A DNA stretch of 64,000 nt. Source: Rheum nobile. Lineage: Eukaryota > Streptophyta > Magnoliopsida > Caryophyllales > Polygonaceae. The position numbers were made by a program, and so were the translations under genes. Positions 30,815 to 43,679 of this stretch are shown piece by piece. Location: the NCBI GenBank assembly GCA_027886185.1, contig WOAB01000142.1, forward strand, positions 248,001 through 312,000, in the 5' to 3' direction. Numbering within the stretch: the first letter of the stretch is position 1; each line of letters starts with the position of its first letter. Below the pieces are notes generated by a model that was given only the letters and a program-made list of their open reading frames with translations, was not told the origin of the DNA and searched no databases.

Positions 30815-33443
30815 TGTAACACCCCCAAATTTTAACCCATTTGGAAAGGTATTACCGCCATTGACCTCGGTTTCCACACCGAAGCCACCCCAGGCTTTAC
30901 CATTGAAACACAATTCATAAAGAACAATTATGATACAAAATTACCATAACTTTCATTTAAAACATAGTCGCGGAATTTCAACACAATTCCAAATACGACA
31001 AAATACAGAGTTATTACAATACATCGGAAGACTTAAAATAATTTACAAGAGTATTGACTTCAGTAGTCAACGCCCAAAGATAGTAGCCTGATTAAAACAT
31101 TTTCAAATACCGTTTATGTTCATAGTCGATCTAGCCTTCATGGATCCTCGACTCATCTGATGTGCCGAAACGGGCGGACGGCACCAACCATGACGATGCA
31201 GATAACAAAAATACCGTGGGTTAGTCTACTGAATAGACTAGCAAGTGACCAAAGCATAAGGTTCGAAGTAGTCGTGCTAGGTTTAAACTCATCATCCCTC
31301 GAATAATAACCGAGTACGATATTCAACCTTCACACTCCTACTGGAATACAACAAGAGATATGCAGAAGAGACGACTCTGGAAGACTGAATCTCCACAGAG
31401 ACCGACCCGAAAGAGACTCTAAGAGATTGAGTCTTAAGGAAATATGACAAATCAGGAAAGTTTGCAGAATCAAACAACAATGATTTAAAAGCTAACTGAG
31501 ATGCTTCGGTTCACGACCAACCTCACCGCTTACAGCGAATCCAGATCGGAAAGAGAACGTACTATGATCAAAGTTGAGCTCACATAATGATTTAAAAGCA
31601 GACTGAGATGCTTCAGTTCACGACCAACCTCATCGCTTACAGCGAATCCAGATCGGAAGGAGAACGTACTATGATCAAAGTCGAGACGAGCTTTCCTAGC
31701 TGCAATATTTACTTAACTGCACTACTCGCCGAAGGTTTATTAATTATGTGCACTCGGGCACCTTATCTTATTTGATTACAAAACGATCAACACGTTATAA
31801 GCTTTTAATATATGTCCCTGTCACGCAGGACCCATATCTAAGGAATGAACCTCACCGAGTCCAAACCTCTGAATCTAAATTGAAAGAATGAACCTCACAG
31901 AGTCCAAACTTCTACTATCGTAGGGTCATGCTCGCCCTATAAAAGAATGAACCTCACTGAGTTCAAACTTCAACAATCGTTGGGTCTTCATCGCCCTTAC
32001 AGTTATAAAGAAACGCGTATGGAACTCTCGGGATCCAGGCGTTCCTACGAATACTCGTGCTAACTAACAGTTACAACACAACAACAGTAATACGGATAAA
32101 TCCACATAAAGGCCCGGAAGGCGATCACAGATAATAGCGTCGTTCTAGCAGATACACAACCTATTATATGATTTTCCAAAATAGTTTAAAAACCCTTTTC
32201 CAGACAAACACAGTAATCATTCCAAATTAATTACTCAGATAAACAGCTGATAATTAATGTAAATATGGAACGATGAGCAAGAGCGAACCGCCACTTGCCT
32301 GGAGTAGATTCGGCGATGAATCTAGACGAGACGACTACTAATTATATCCTTTCCGAGGATATGGCCTAAGCTTCAGATAGCTCCAACGGATTACGAGTCC
32401 ACACGCGATCCAGCATATGACATATTAATTAATCTCAATTAATTTGTCTGGACGAACTCAAGGAATTAAATTTAATAAATTTTTATGATTATAAATCATA
32501 AAAATATTTATTAAATTTTCCTATAGAAAAATACGGATGAAAGGGAATCAAAATTATACCGCTCGTATAATTTCGGGTTAAATCTGGACGGAATGGAACT
32601 TGGGCTTCTCGGCCCAACAACAAATTAATTAACAAGGGAGGGGCCCATCACCTTGCTTGTCTTCAAGCTTCCTCCCGTGAACAACAACAGCTAACAACTC
32701 CAACACGCAGGAGCATCAGCGGCTTACAGTCAGCGGACGACAACACCAGCACATCACTGGCGGCGACACGCGAGCACGACCACAGCAGCTGTCCACGACC
32801 GCAGCTCGTCGGAGACGACGCCGGGAAAGGAGAAGGAGCTCGCCGGGACTTTGCCATCCACCTTGCTCTCACCGTCAAGATGGACGTCACGACGCCGGGG
32901 AGGGCAGCAGCCAGCAGCGGCTCTACGACAGCGGTGACATTAGGCGGTGACACGCAGCAGCTCGCCGACGGGGATGAGCAACGGAGATGGCCAAGAGGGA
33001 AAGATGGCCGAGAGGAAAGAGAGAGAGAGAGAGTTATGGGTTTGAGCTGCCCACGACCCAACTGATCGAGCCCTTATATGCAGCCCGAGGAGGAGGCAGA
33101 GCTCCGACCACCACATCGACATGTGTCCCGACAAGGAAGTACACACAGAAGGGTTCGTGGCGGATTTGGACGCGGGAGGGAGTATTCGTGGCAGGCTTGC
33201 AATTGACATGGAAAAAAAAAAAGGTTTTTGTATGGTTTTAAACCCCGGAAATTATATGTTTGTATCCAAACAAATATTCTAATTTCCGAAAATACATCGA
33301 ATGTATTTTATACCACTCAAGGAATTATTTCGGATATAATGGATGTTACGGAAAATCCGAACTCCACTGGAAGCGAAATAATTAATTGAACGAAGGTTGG
33401 GAAAATTACCCAAATGCCCTTGCTAAAATTAAGGGGTATTACA
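30815..33443 (-). repeat. 3' LTR of the truncated element (2.63 kb)
   Basis: On the minus strand it begins TGTAATACCCCTTAA and ends GGGGGTGTTACA. A TATA-like box (CATATAAGGG, minus strand) lies near 33075, with a GC-rich segment (32650-33000) downstream. Near 31490-31690 a roughly 110-bp segment (GATTTAAAAGC ... GAACGTACTATGATCAAAG) is duplicated in tandem. Confidence 0.88.
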
Positions 33444-35192
33444 TTACTACCCCCTTAAGAAAAGTTTCGACCCCGAAACTTGCATTAAACCAATGAGGAA
33501 CCTGCCTCACCATCAAGCTTACTATCTGAACTTAATATCCTTAATCATAACCGGCCCTTATGCCATATCTTTATCTCACAATCTTATCTCCTACAACATA
33601 CCAGGTAATAACTCTTACTACCTCCACAAGATTATGTCTACCTTAGAATAATGGTCTTTCACAACCATCATTACGATATTACTACACCTTTAATAGGAGA
33701 ACACACATTTCTCCTCCAATCTCCTTATAGACAAACCCAAGGTTTACACATTAACTTCTTATAACTCAGATATTAAATCTTAGTAACCTCAAATCATAAC
33801 TTCCTTAATTCCTTAAAGATATCTCCCACAATTCCATTACTCATTATTATCGGTTTTGGCCCTTATACCAAATTCCAACTTGGGATCCTTTCGGTAATGA
33901 CTTAACTTATTCCTTTAATCACTTTATAACTTGAACCTTCAAGATTCCTTAACTTTCTTAATTCCCTTAATGGTACTTTACACAATTCCACTATTTATCT
34001 CAAAGTAAGACTGACCTTACGCCATCTCTAACTTAAAATCCTTACAAGAATAATTTAACACATCTCTTTAAACAATTTCTAACTTAACTCCTTTAAGATT
34101 CAAGAACAACCATAATATCTTATTCCTACGTTCCTCGAAACGTATCACATAAGATATTACTCCTATCTCCTCCAAGAGAGTGATACCATAAGCCTTATAG
34201 ATGACATACTCACAAGATGTCAATCTTAGACAATTCCCAAGAGTCATAACTCTTCATCCTCTGGAAATTCCACTTATCGAGTCCAACGACTCGTACTGTC
34301 TTAAATGACTTATTTCTAACTTAAAATCCTTATATTCCTCACACAATCTACTATCCATCCAGGACGTAATCGCATCCTTTCCTTATATTACCTCAAACGA
34401 AGCTCAAATAGATCTCCCCAAAGAATACCTATGATTTCATACACTTCGCTTTTCCAAAAGCTTTAATCATTGGTCCTACATGGGTCATACTTACTTATGA
34501 TCCCGACCATCATAAATCTTGATTCCACAATCTTACTCAAGATTGCAATAGAGGAAACGAGTTTCTGTTGAACTATTTCCTTAATCAACTTATACCTTCA
34601 CAACACTTTATCCACACTAATACCTATAGCATGATTCCATCACTAGGCATTCCGGACTTTACACTAGTCCACCTCTATATACTTTTAATGGGACAAAAAT
34701 CTCAAGTGCACAAGTGAGATATAACTCTTAATCTCATTAACTCCACATAACCTATACCTCCAAACACTAGGAATATGATGTCTCAAGAAGAAACAAATCT
34801 TTCCATAACTTCTCCCAATATCCTTATTTCCTAAAAGATACTTATAAATGAATACTTTAGGCATCAGACTCTTCTAGCCTTGCCTTACGCGGTCTTCCTC
34901 CGGGTTCTAATCGGAAGTTCCCCCCGGATCTTCCCTCAGATCTTCCCCCTCTCGAGGATCTTCCTCAGGGTTTTCCTCTGGATCTTCATCCTTCTAAGGA
35001 TCTTTCGCAGGATCTTCCTCCTCTCGAGGATCTTCCTCCGAATCTTCCTTCTTCTGAGGATCTTCCTCGGGATTTTCCTTAGAGTTCCCTTGGAAATCGC
35101 TTCCATTTAAACGTCGTTATTACAATATCCCGTTGGCCTACCTTAACGGCTCAACGAACTCTACCATAGGTTCAACCCACGAATTCTCATAC
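33444..35192 (-). other. Non-coding interior of the truncated element
   Basis: Mostly AT-rich with no pol homology. At 34905-35095 the minus strand has repeats of the type GAGGAAGATCCT, which would encode EEDP units, interrupted by the same TAG seen in the plus-strand relative at 40880. Confidence 0.7.
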
Positions 35193-36940
35193 GAAGATGC
35201 TGGGAAGCAAGAAGAGTGAGATGCTGGGAAGGAAGAAGGAGATGCTGGTAAGCAAGAAGAGGGAGATGTTGGACAACAAGAAGAGGATAACGATGGGAAG
35301 AAACAAGCGAAAACCATTCTTACTAAAAATATGAAGGCCAAAAAGCGCAAGTACATTCCTCTTTCAAAGATACCTCGTTTTTCCTTCTATGATAATACGG
35401 ATCGTAAAGAACTCCATGACTTCCATCGTAATGGGTATGTATACTATTTTATACTGATTATTATTATGGTTATGACATTTTTATCCAGAAATTTTAACTA
35501 TGAACTTTCTTTTTTTCTATCAGTGATCGAGAAGATACATTTTGTGGACATGAAGTCGCTTTAAAGCCTGAATTTTTTGACAATCTTATGAAAAATGGAT
35601 GTTGGATAGGAGATGAGGTAAGTTGTGATTGCAATGACACTTTCTTGTATTGACACTTTATTTTTAATGACACTTTTCTTGCCTTGTGATGTTGTAATGA
35701 CACTTTTGTTATTCCATGACAGTGTCATTGCAATATCACAGTGTTGTACTTCAATGTTTTATAATGATACTTTTTTGTTCAATAAACAGTGTCACTTTAG
35801 TTTCAATAACACCTTTTTGTTCTACAATGACACTTTTATTTCAATGACACTATTTGTCTGCAGTTACACTTTATTTTTAATGACACTTTTTCCTTCGGTG
35901 ACTCTTTTGTTTCAATGACACTTTAATTTCAATGACACTATTTGTCTGCAGTGACCGTTTAATAATACAAATGACACTTTTTTCTTTCAGTGACTCTTTT
36001 GTTTCAATGACACTGTTTGTTCTTCAATGACACTATTTAGTTTCAATGACACTTTTCGTTCTAGCTTCTCACTTTAATTTCAGTGTCATTTTTCTGTTGT
36101 TATGTTGTAATGACACTTTTTTTATTCCATGACATTGTAATGACACTTTTCAGATTTGTTTACATAATCTTTGTACTAGTGAGACACTTTGATGCAATAA
36201 CACTATTTTGATTTGTTTACATGATCTTTGTTTTCTCAACATATTAGTGAGGCTCTTTTTCACATGCGCAAACGTATTCATGAAAATCCTGATTTGTTCA
36301 AGGACAGTGTGGTTTTGGATTGGCTTTGGTACAAGAAGTTCAATGCCAAACAAATCAAAAGATACATATCTGGTGAAGATAAGATTCCATATACGTTCAA
36401 TTTGTATTTTGATGGTTCTAATCCAAACTATTTTGGCAAATCTTGGTACCATGGTGTTACAAAGGTATACACACCATTTAATTTGGAGAATAAGCATTGG
36501 ATTGGTCTAGAAATCAACTTGTCTGAATCCAAAATCAGAGTATTGGATTGTGCTCATTATTTGTATAAGGACAATATGCTTAAGGCCTTCCTTCAACCTT
36601 TGTTGGATTTCTTGTCTGTTTTGATGCGTCGTACTGGGCGTTTCTCTCACCTTGGCACATTTGAAGAATCTTTTACCTGGTTTAGAGATATGTCTCTCCC
36701 GCAAGATTGTGCAGGGTAAACACACTTCTTTCCCTCCTCTATTACTTATGACAAATTATTCAACTAATTGACACAATTTTCCATTTGTTATTATTTTATA
36801 GTGGCAACTGTGCTATATACAATCAAGTATATTGAAGCAATTGTTTTCGGAACAAGTATGGAGGATCTAGATGATGCACATATGAGAGCACAAAGGGAGA
36901 AGATTGCTATTGATTTGTTTAAGCGTACTTGGACATGAAA
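35193..36940 (+). pseudogene. MULE-borne Ulp1-like cysteine protease, C-terminal half
   Basis: Exon 1 (35193-35437) is a repetitive acidic linker (GDAGKQEE-type repeats) with an in-frame TGA, then basic KAKKRKYIPLSKIPRFSFYD. Exon 35523-35617 encodes DTFCGHEVALKPEFFDNL. Exon 36246-36715 holds the C48 protease core: VLDWLWYKKFN, YTPFNLENKHWIGLEINL with the likely catalytic His, IRVLDC with the Asp, and LPQDCAG with the Gln. The last exon (about 36800-36938) should supply the Cys in GNCAIYTIKY, but a small deletion puts IKYIEAIVFG out of frame. Ulp1 proteases process SUMO; the role in MULEs is unknown. Confidence 0.85.
35618..36245 (+). repeat. TAATGACACTTT-rich intron of the Ulp1 gene
   Basis: One of the densest blocks of the motif, with many copies of (T)AATGACACTTTT at irregular spacing. 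A few copies occur in reverse (AGTGTCATTG near 35722). Confidence 0.85.
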
Positions 36941-37353
36941 ACCCTTACCTGATGCATAGTGATCTCAATCTTATTTTTTAGAACTATGATGACATTTTGG
37001 CACAAATCTGGATGTCTTTTATTGTAATGATACTTTGTCGAGCAGAATTATGTAACCTTTTTAGTTATAATGTAAAGAATTCTGATGTATTGACATTCAG
37101 TGTTTTAATGACACTTTTATTCTAATGACACTATTCAGTACTGGTATTCTAATGACATTATTCCCATATTGTTTACTGATGACACTATTTAGTACTGATA
37201 TTCTTAAGGAAAATTGATGTTGGCTAGGAGATGAGGTAAGTTGTGATTGCAATGACACTTTCTTGTAATGACACTTTATTTGTAATGACACTTTTCTTGC
37301 CGTGTGATGTTGTAATGACACTTTTGTTATTCCATGACAGTGTCATCGCAATA
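36941..37353 (+). repeat. 3' region of the Ulp1 gene with the same motif
   Basis: AT-rich DNA with more TAATGACACT copies. The stretch 37215-37345 (TTAAGGAAAATTGATGTTGGCTAGGAG, in part) repeats the exon end and intron start at 35590-35725, a local duplication. It ends at the TSD CAATA of the next element. Confidence 0.75.
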
Positions 37354-39834
37354 TGTAACATCCCTTAAATTTAGTAAGGGTATTTGGGTAATTTTCCCAT
37401 CCTTTGTTCAAATTAATTATTTCGCTTTCAGTGGAGTTCGGATTTTCTGTAACATCCATGATCTCCGAAATAATTCTTTGAGTGGTATAAAATACATTCA
37501 ATGTATTTTCGAGACTTATAATATTTGTTTGGATACAAACATATAATTTACGGGGTTTAAAACCCATACCATTTCCCATGGCACTGCCACGAATTCCCCC
37601 CTCCAGCCACGATACTCCATGCGGTGTAAAATTGTCTCGGCAGATGTCAATTCTTTTGACAGCAAGCTGCCTCTCCTTCAACTATAAATGGAGCCGATCT
37701 AAAGGGGATGATGGGCACCAAACCTCATTTCTCCCATCTCCTCTCTTTGAGCTCTCTCTCCCGGCTCCCCTCTCGGTCCTCTTCCCGCCGGCATCGAAGA
37801 CCCATGCCATCCCCTGCTCCGCCTCTTGTGCAGCTCAGTGGTTCGTCATCCCACTCGGTGAGCTCCTCTGCCCCTCCCCTGTTCCGGGCTGGTGCTGTTG
37901 GTGCCGAGCGGTGTTGGTTGCGGGTCTGCTGGTGTTGTTGTGGTCAAGCTGCGCGGAGCTGGTGTGGGTGCAGTTCGTGGCCGATGTGGTCGTGTGGTGG
38001 CTGAGATCGCCGATGAGCTGCTGCCCGTTGTTGCTGCTGTTTGCTGGTTGCTGCCGCTTCTTCCCGGCGACGAGACGGCGAAGCTCCTCCGACGAAGCCC
38101 AGCGCTGAGCTGCGTTGCCGCCGATCCCATGTTGTTGTTGTGCTCTATTGTTGCTCTGCTTCTGTTGTTACGTAGATTGGAGATGGAAGATGATGAACAG
38201 TAGAGTGGGTCCCCCTCCTTTGTTTGATTGTTGTGGGCCGATTAGCCCATTAAGCTTCCAGTCCAGATTTAACCCGGAATTATTCGAGCGGTATAATTTC
38301 GACTCCCTTTCATCCGTATTTTTCTATAGGAAAATTTAATAAATATTTTTATGATTTATAATCATAAAAAATTATTAAATTTAATTCATTAAGTTCGTCC
38401 AGACAAATTAATTGATAATTAATTAATTTGTTAGTTAGAACGTGATTCGCTGGATCGCGTGTGGACTCGTAATCTGCTAGAACAATCTGAGACATAGGCC
38501 ATATCCTCGGAAAGGATATTTTCGGTAGTCGTCTCGTCTAGATTCATCGCCGAATCTACTCCAGGCAAGTGGCGGTTCGCTCTTGCTCATCATTCCATAT
38601 TTCCATTAATTATCAATTGTTTAATTGTTAATTAATTTGGGATGATTATTGTTCTTGTCTGGGAACGGTTTTGTGAAATATATCTATGATGCTGGCCTTG
38701 ATGGCTTTGATATGATTTTGGACAGTTCTGAACTGTTTAGTTAGAACGAGTATTCGCAGGAACGCTACTTGGTATCTCCTTGTGAGTACTAGTCGTTTCT
38801 TTATAACCAAGTGGATGTGATGTCCAGGCCCCAACACTTCTCTTTGGTCATGACCATTCCCTGTCCGTATACAGGGAAGGTGCACACAGCTAGTGCCACT
38901 CTCTGGGATTTAGTCTCAACTCTTTATATCTCAATATCCAGCGTGGATGAGATTCTAAAAGCTTGAAACGTGAATGATCATTTTGGAACTAAATAAGATA
39001 AGTGCCCGAGTGCACATAATTAATATACCATTGACGAGTAGTGCAACTAGGTAATAGTGCAGCTAGGAAACTCGTCATGACTTTGATCAGAGTACGTTCT
39101 CTTTCCAATCTGGATTCGCTTTATGCGGTGAGGTTGGTCGTGAACCGAAACATCTAGTCAGTTTTTAAACGCATGTATGTGAAACGATAATGTTCCAGAC
39201 CTTTGTCATGCTTCCGATAAGACTCACTCTTTTGGAGTCTTCTCTTGGATTAATTCCTATAAGACTCATTTCCGTTGGAGTCTTCTATTGATCATTTCTT
39301 TTGATATATTCCAGTAGAAGTATGGTGGTTGGCTATCGTTATCGGTTATTATCCGAGAAACGATGAGTCCAACCTAATACGACTACTTAGAACCACTCTG
39401 CTTTGTACCCTTGCGTAGTCTTTCATTAGACTAACCAACCGTAATTATTCCCTTGCATGGTTGGCTGGTGTCATCCGTTCGACTCGGCACATCAGATAAG
39501 TTGCCACTCCACGAATGCTAAGAACGACTATGACGGGAGGTGTTTTTGACAAGTTTATCCAGGTTGAGATCCTTGGCGTTGATCGTTGTGATCAAGACTT
39601 GTTTTATCTTTAAAAGACTTCCGCTATGCTTTAATTACTTTGATGACAATGTTTTATCCTACGGGGATTGGGTTGTAATCCCCCGACATATGTTTTAAAG
39701 ATGGTTGTTGATTATATAAAAGTTGTTTATGATTTGTATAATCCGGTTTAGCCTTGGGTGGTTTCGGAGGTGAAATCCGAGATCACTGGCGGTAATACCC
39801 TTTCCAATTGGGTTAAGAATTTGGGGGTGTTACA
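37354..39834 (+). repeat. 5' LTR (2.48 kb)
   Basis: It begins TGTAACATCCC and ends GGGGGTGTTACA. The TATA box CTATAAATGGAG is near 37682, followed by a GC-rich leader segment (37740-38140). Relative to the 3' LTR it lacks ~106 bp at about 38675. Confidence 0.93.
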
Positions 39835-39838
39835 GATT

Positions 39839-39851
39839 TGGTATCAGAGCC
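39839..39851 (+). promoter_or_regulatory. Primer-binding site
   Basis: TGGTATCAGAGCC, four bases after the LTR end; perfect match to the initiator tRNA-Met primer site. Confidence 0.93.
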
Positions 39852-42241
39852 GAAAGTTTTTAAAACGGGTTTGGGATTTCATGAACCATTTACTCGTTTT
39901 GTTTGAAAATGTTTTCAAACGGCTCTTGTGAACTCACGGGCGGCACCAGTATCGGCACCGGCACCGTTGGGTGGCTGGGTGTGTGATGTGGCTGGGGTAG
40001 CTTGGCCTGGGGATGTTACAGATCCGGTTTGAAATATTTTCACTCGTTTGAAATATTTTCACTCGTTTGAAATATTTTCGAAGGCTCTGAATTTTCGAAT
40101 GAAAAATTATAACCGTTCATAGTCGTGCCTTCTTTAGTCTGATATGAGAGGTATGAGAGTTACCTCTATATCTAGAAAGACTGATTTCTTCTTGTTGTTA
40201 TAAGACATAGGTATTTGTCTATTCTTTTGAAAGGACTCAGAAGGTGCCGAGATGATTCTATCATCTCTAGTAATGTTAGATTTCTCTGTTTCTCAGAGGT
40301 ATTTCGAGGTTGGAAGACCTAGTAGTTCCCTCGAAGGTATCAAGTATGTACTTCCTGAGTTGGTAGTACTTAATACCCTAGTGCTGTAATCTTCGAGTAA
40401 TTTGGTGTGAACGCTCAGGAGATTTGTATAGATGAATCTTGTGCTCTATGTTCATAATTCATCTATAGAATTACCAAGTTGATCTATTCTAAGTAATTGT
40501 ATGGGATAATTAAGGAATCACTCTTAAGAGTTTTGATGTCTAAGTATGATGTCATAGTCGTTGACATTCATTGTTGAGAAAACGAATACGGAGGATGAAT
40601 GTTCGATGCAGTCGGGATTTGCATCCATATGAGAATTCATGGGATGAACCTATGGTAGAGTTCGTTGAGCCGTTAAGGTAGGCCAACAAAATATTGTAAT
40701 AACGACGTTTAAATGGAAGTGATTTCCAAGGGAACTCTAAGGAAAATCCCGAGGAAGATCCTAAGGAAGATCCTCAAGGAGAGGAAAATCCTAAGGGAGA
40801 TCCCGAGGAAGATCCTCAGAAGAAGGAAGATCCGAAGGAAGATCCTCTAGAGGAGGAAGATCCTGCGGAAGATCCTTAGGAAGAGGAAGATCCAGAGGAA
40901 AACCCTAAGGAAGATCCTCGAGAGGGGGAAGATCCGAGGGAAGATCCAGAAGGAACTTCCGATGAGAACCCGGAGGAAGACCGCGTAAGGCAAGGCTAGA
41001 AGAGTCTGATGCCTAAAGTGTTCATTTATGAGTATCTTTTAGGAAATAAGGATATTGGGAGAAGTTATGGAAATATTTGTTTCTTCTTGAGACGTCATAT
41101 TCCTAGTATTTGGACGTATAGGTTATGTGGAGTTAATGAGATTAAGAGTTATATCTCACTTGTGTACTTGAGATTTTTGTCCCATTAGAAGTATATAGAG
41201 GTGGAATAGTGCAAAGTCCGGAATGTCTAGTTGTGGAATCATGCTGTAGGCATTAATGTGGATAAAGTGTTGTGAAGGAATAAGTTGATTAAGGGAATAG
41301 TTCAAATAAGAACTCGTTTCCCCTATTGCGATCTTGAGTAAGACTGTGAAATCCGGAGTTATGATGGTCGGGATCATAAGTAAGTATGACCCATGTAGGA
41401 CCAATGGTTAAAGCTTTTGGAAAAGCCAAGTGTACGAAATCATAGGTATCCTTTGGGGAGATCTATTTGAGATTCGTTTGAGGTAATATAAGGAAATGAT
41501 GCGATTAAGTCCTGGATGGATAGTAGATTGCGTGATGAATATAAGGATTTTAAGTTAGAAATAAGTCATTTAAGACAGTACGAGTCGTTGGACTCGATAA
41601 GTGGAATTTCCAGAGGATGAAGAGTTATGACTCTTGGGAATTGTCTAAGATTGACATCTTGTGAGTATGTCATCTATAAGGCTTATGGTATCACTCTCTT
41701 GGAGGAGATAGGAGTAATATCTTATGTGATACATTTCGAGGAACGTAGGAATAAGATATTATGGTTGTTCTTGAATCTTAAAGGAGTTAAGTTAGAAATT
41801 GTTTAAAGAGATGTGTTAAATTATTCTTATAAGGATTTTAAGTTAGAGATGGCGTAAGGTCAGTCTTACTTTGAGATAAATAATAGAATTGTGTAAAGTA
41901 CCATTAAGGAATTAAGGAAGTTGTGATTTGAGGTTACTAAGATTTAATATCTGAGTTATAAGAAGATAATGTGTAAACCTTGAGGTTGTTTATAAGAAGA
42001 TTGGAGGAGAAATGTGTGTTCTTCTATTGAAGGTGCATTAATATCGTTATGATAATTTTGGGAGACCATTATTATAAGGTAAACATGATTTTGTGGAGTT
42101 AGTAAGAATTATTACCTGGTATGTTATATGGAGATAAGATTGTATGATGATGTTATGATTAAGGATATTAAGTTCTGGTAGTAAGATTGGTAAAGAGACC
42201 ATTTCCTCGTTAGTAATGCAAGTTTCGGGGTCGAAACTTTT
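39852..42241 (+). other. Non-coding interior of the LTR element
   Basis: No retroviral domain is found. Two tandem copies of TTTGAAATATTTTCACTCG occur near 40030-40065. At 40735-40990 GAGGAAGATCCT-type repeats would encode an acidic EEDP-rich peptide, ending VRQG* and broken by a TAG near 40880. The rest is AT-rich and matches 33444-35192 in reverse. Confidence 0.75.
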
Positions 42242-42257
42242 CTTAAGGGGGTAATAA
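42242..42257 (+). promoter_or_regulatory. Polypurine tract
   Basis: CTTAAGGGGGTAATAA immediately precedes the 3' LTR. Confidence 0.85.
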
Positions 42258-43639
42258 TGTAATATCCCTTAAATTTAGTAAGGGTATTTGGGTAATTTTC
42301 CCATCCTTCGTTCAAATTAATTATTTCGCTTTCAGTGGAGTTCGGATTTTCCGTAACATCCATGATCTCCGAAATAATTCTTTGAGTGGTATAAAATACA
42401 TTCAATGTATTTTCGGGACTTATAATATTTGTTTGGATACAAACATATAATTTACGGGGTTTTAAACCCATACCATTTCCCATGGCACTGCCACGAATTT
42501 CCCCCTCCTGCCACGATACTCCATGCGGTGTAAAATTGTCTCGGTAGATGTCAATTCTTTTGACAGCAAGCTGCCTCTCCTTCAACTATAAATGGAGCCG
42601 ATCTGAAGGGGATGATGGGCACCAAACCTCATTTCTCCCATCTCCTCTCTTTGAGCTCTCTCTCCCGGCTCCCCTCTCGGTCCTCTTCCCACCGGCATCG
42701 AAGACCCATGCCATCCCCTGCTCCGCCTCCTGTGGAGCTCAGTGGTTCGTCATCCCACTCGGTGAGCTCCTCTGCCCCTCCCCTGTTCCGGGCTAGTGCT
42801 GTTGGTACCGAGCGGTGTTGGTTGCGGGTCTGCTGGTGTTGTTGTGGTCAAGCTGTGCGGAGCTGGTGTGGGTGCAGTTCGTGGCCGCTGTGGTCGTGTG
42901 GTGGCTGAGATCGCCGATGAGCTGCTGCCCGTTGTTGCTGCTGTTTGCTGGTTGCTGCCGCTTCTTCCCGGCGACGAGACGGCGAAGCTCCTCCGGCGAA
43001 GCCCAGCGCCGAGCTGCGTTGCCGCCGATCCCCTGTTGTTGTTGTGCTCTGTTGTTGCTCTGCTTCTGTTGTTACGTAGATTGGAGATGGAAGATGATGA
43101 ACAGTAGAGTGGGTCCCCCTCCTTTGTTTGATTGTTGTGGGCCGATTAGCCCATTAAGCTTCCAGTCCAGATTTAACCCGGAATTATTCGAGCGGTATAA
43201 TTTCGACTCCCTTTCATCCGTATTTTTCTATAGGAAAATTTAATAAATATTTTTATGATTTATAATCATAAAAAATTAGTAAATTTAATTCCTTAAGTTC
43301 GTCCAAACAAATTAATTGATAATTAATTAATTTGTTAGTTAGAACGTGATTCGCTGGATCGCGTGTGGACTCGTAATCTGCTAGAACAATCTGAGACATA
43401 GGCCATATCCTCGGAAAGGATATTTTCGGTAGTCGTCTCATCTAGATTCATCGCCGAATCTACTCCAGGCAAGTGGCGGTTCGCTCTTGTTCATCATTCC
43501 ATATTTCCATTAATTATCAATTGTTTAATTGTTAATTAATTTGGGATGATTATTGTTCTTGTCTGGGAACGGTTTTGTGAAACTGTTTTGGAAATTAAAA
43601 TGGATATTATAATAGGTTGTATATCTGCTAGAACAACGC

Positions 43640-43679
<40 letters not shown>

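Larger units (their letters stand above)
30815..35192 (-). mobile_element. Truncated non-coding LTR element (3' LTR plus 3' interior)
   Basis: This is a minus-oriented relative of 37354-44844. It contains the 3' LTR (30815-33443), a polypurine tract (33444-33459) and 1.7 kb of interior, which matches about 40620-42257 in reverse. It stops at 35192, where Ulp1-gene sequence resumes. The 5' LTR, the primer site and about 0.8 kb of the interior are missing, so a deletion removed the 5' end. Confidence 0.85.

Noticed and set aside
37578..38203. GC-rich open frames on both strands in the LTR (also 42548-43243 and 32663-33061)
   Set aside because: Ala/Pro/Ser/Cys-rich chance frames in the LTR leader, overlapping on several frames and repeated with each LTR copy.
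40000..40030. Second LTR end and primer site (GATGTTACAGATCCGG)
   Set aside because: It resembles an LTR-primer junction, but there is no LTR sequence before it beyond a few bases and no clear primer complement.
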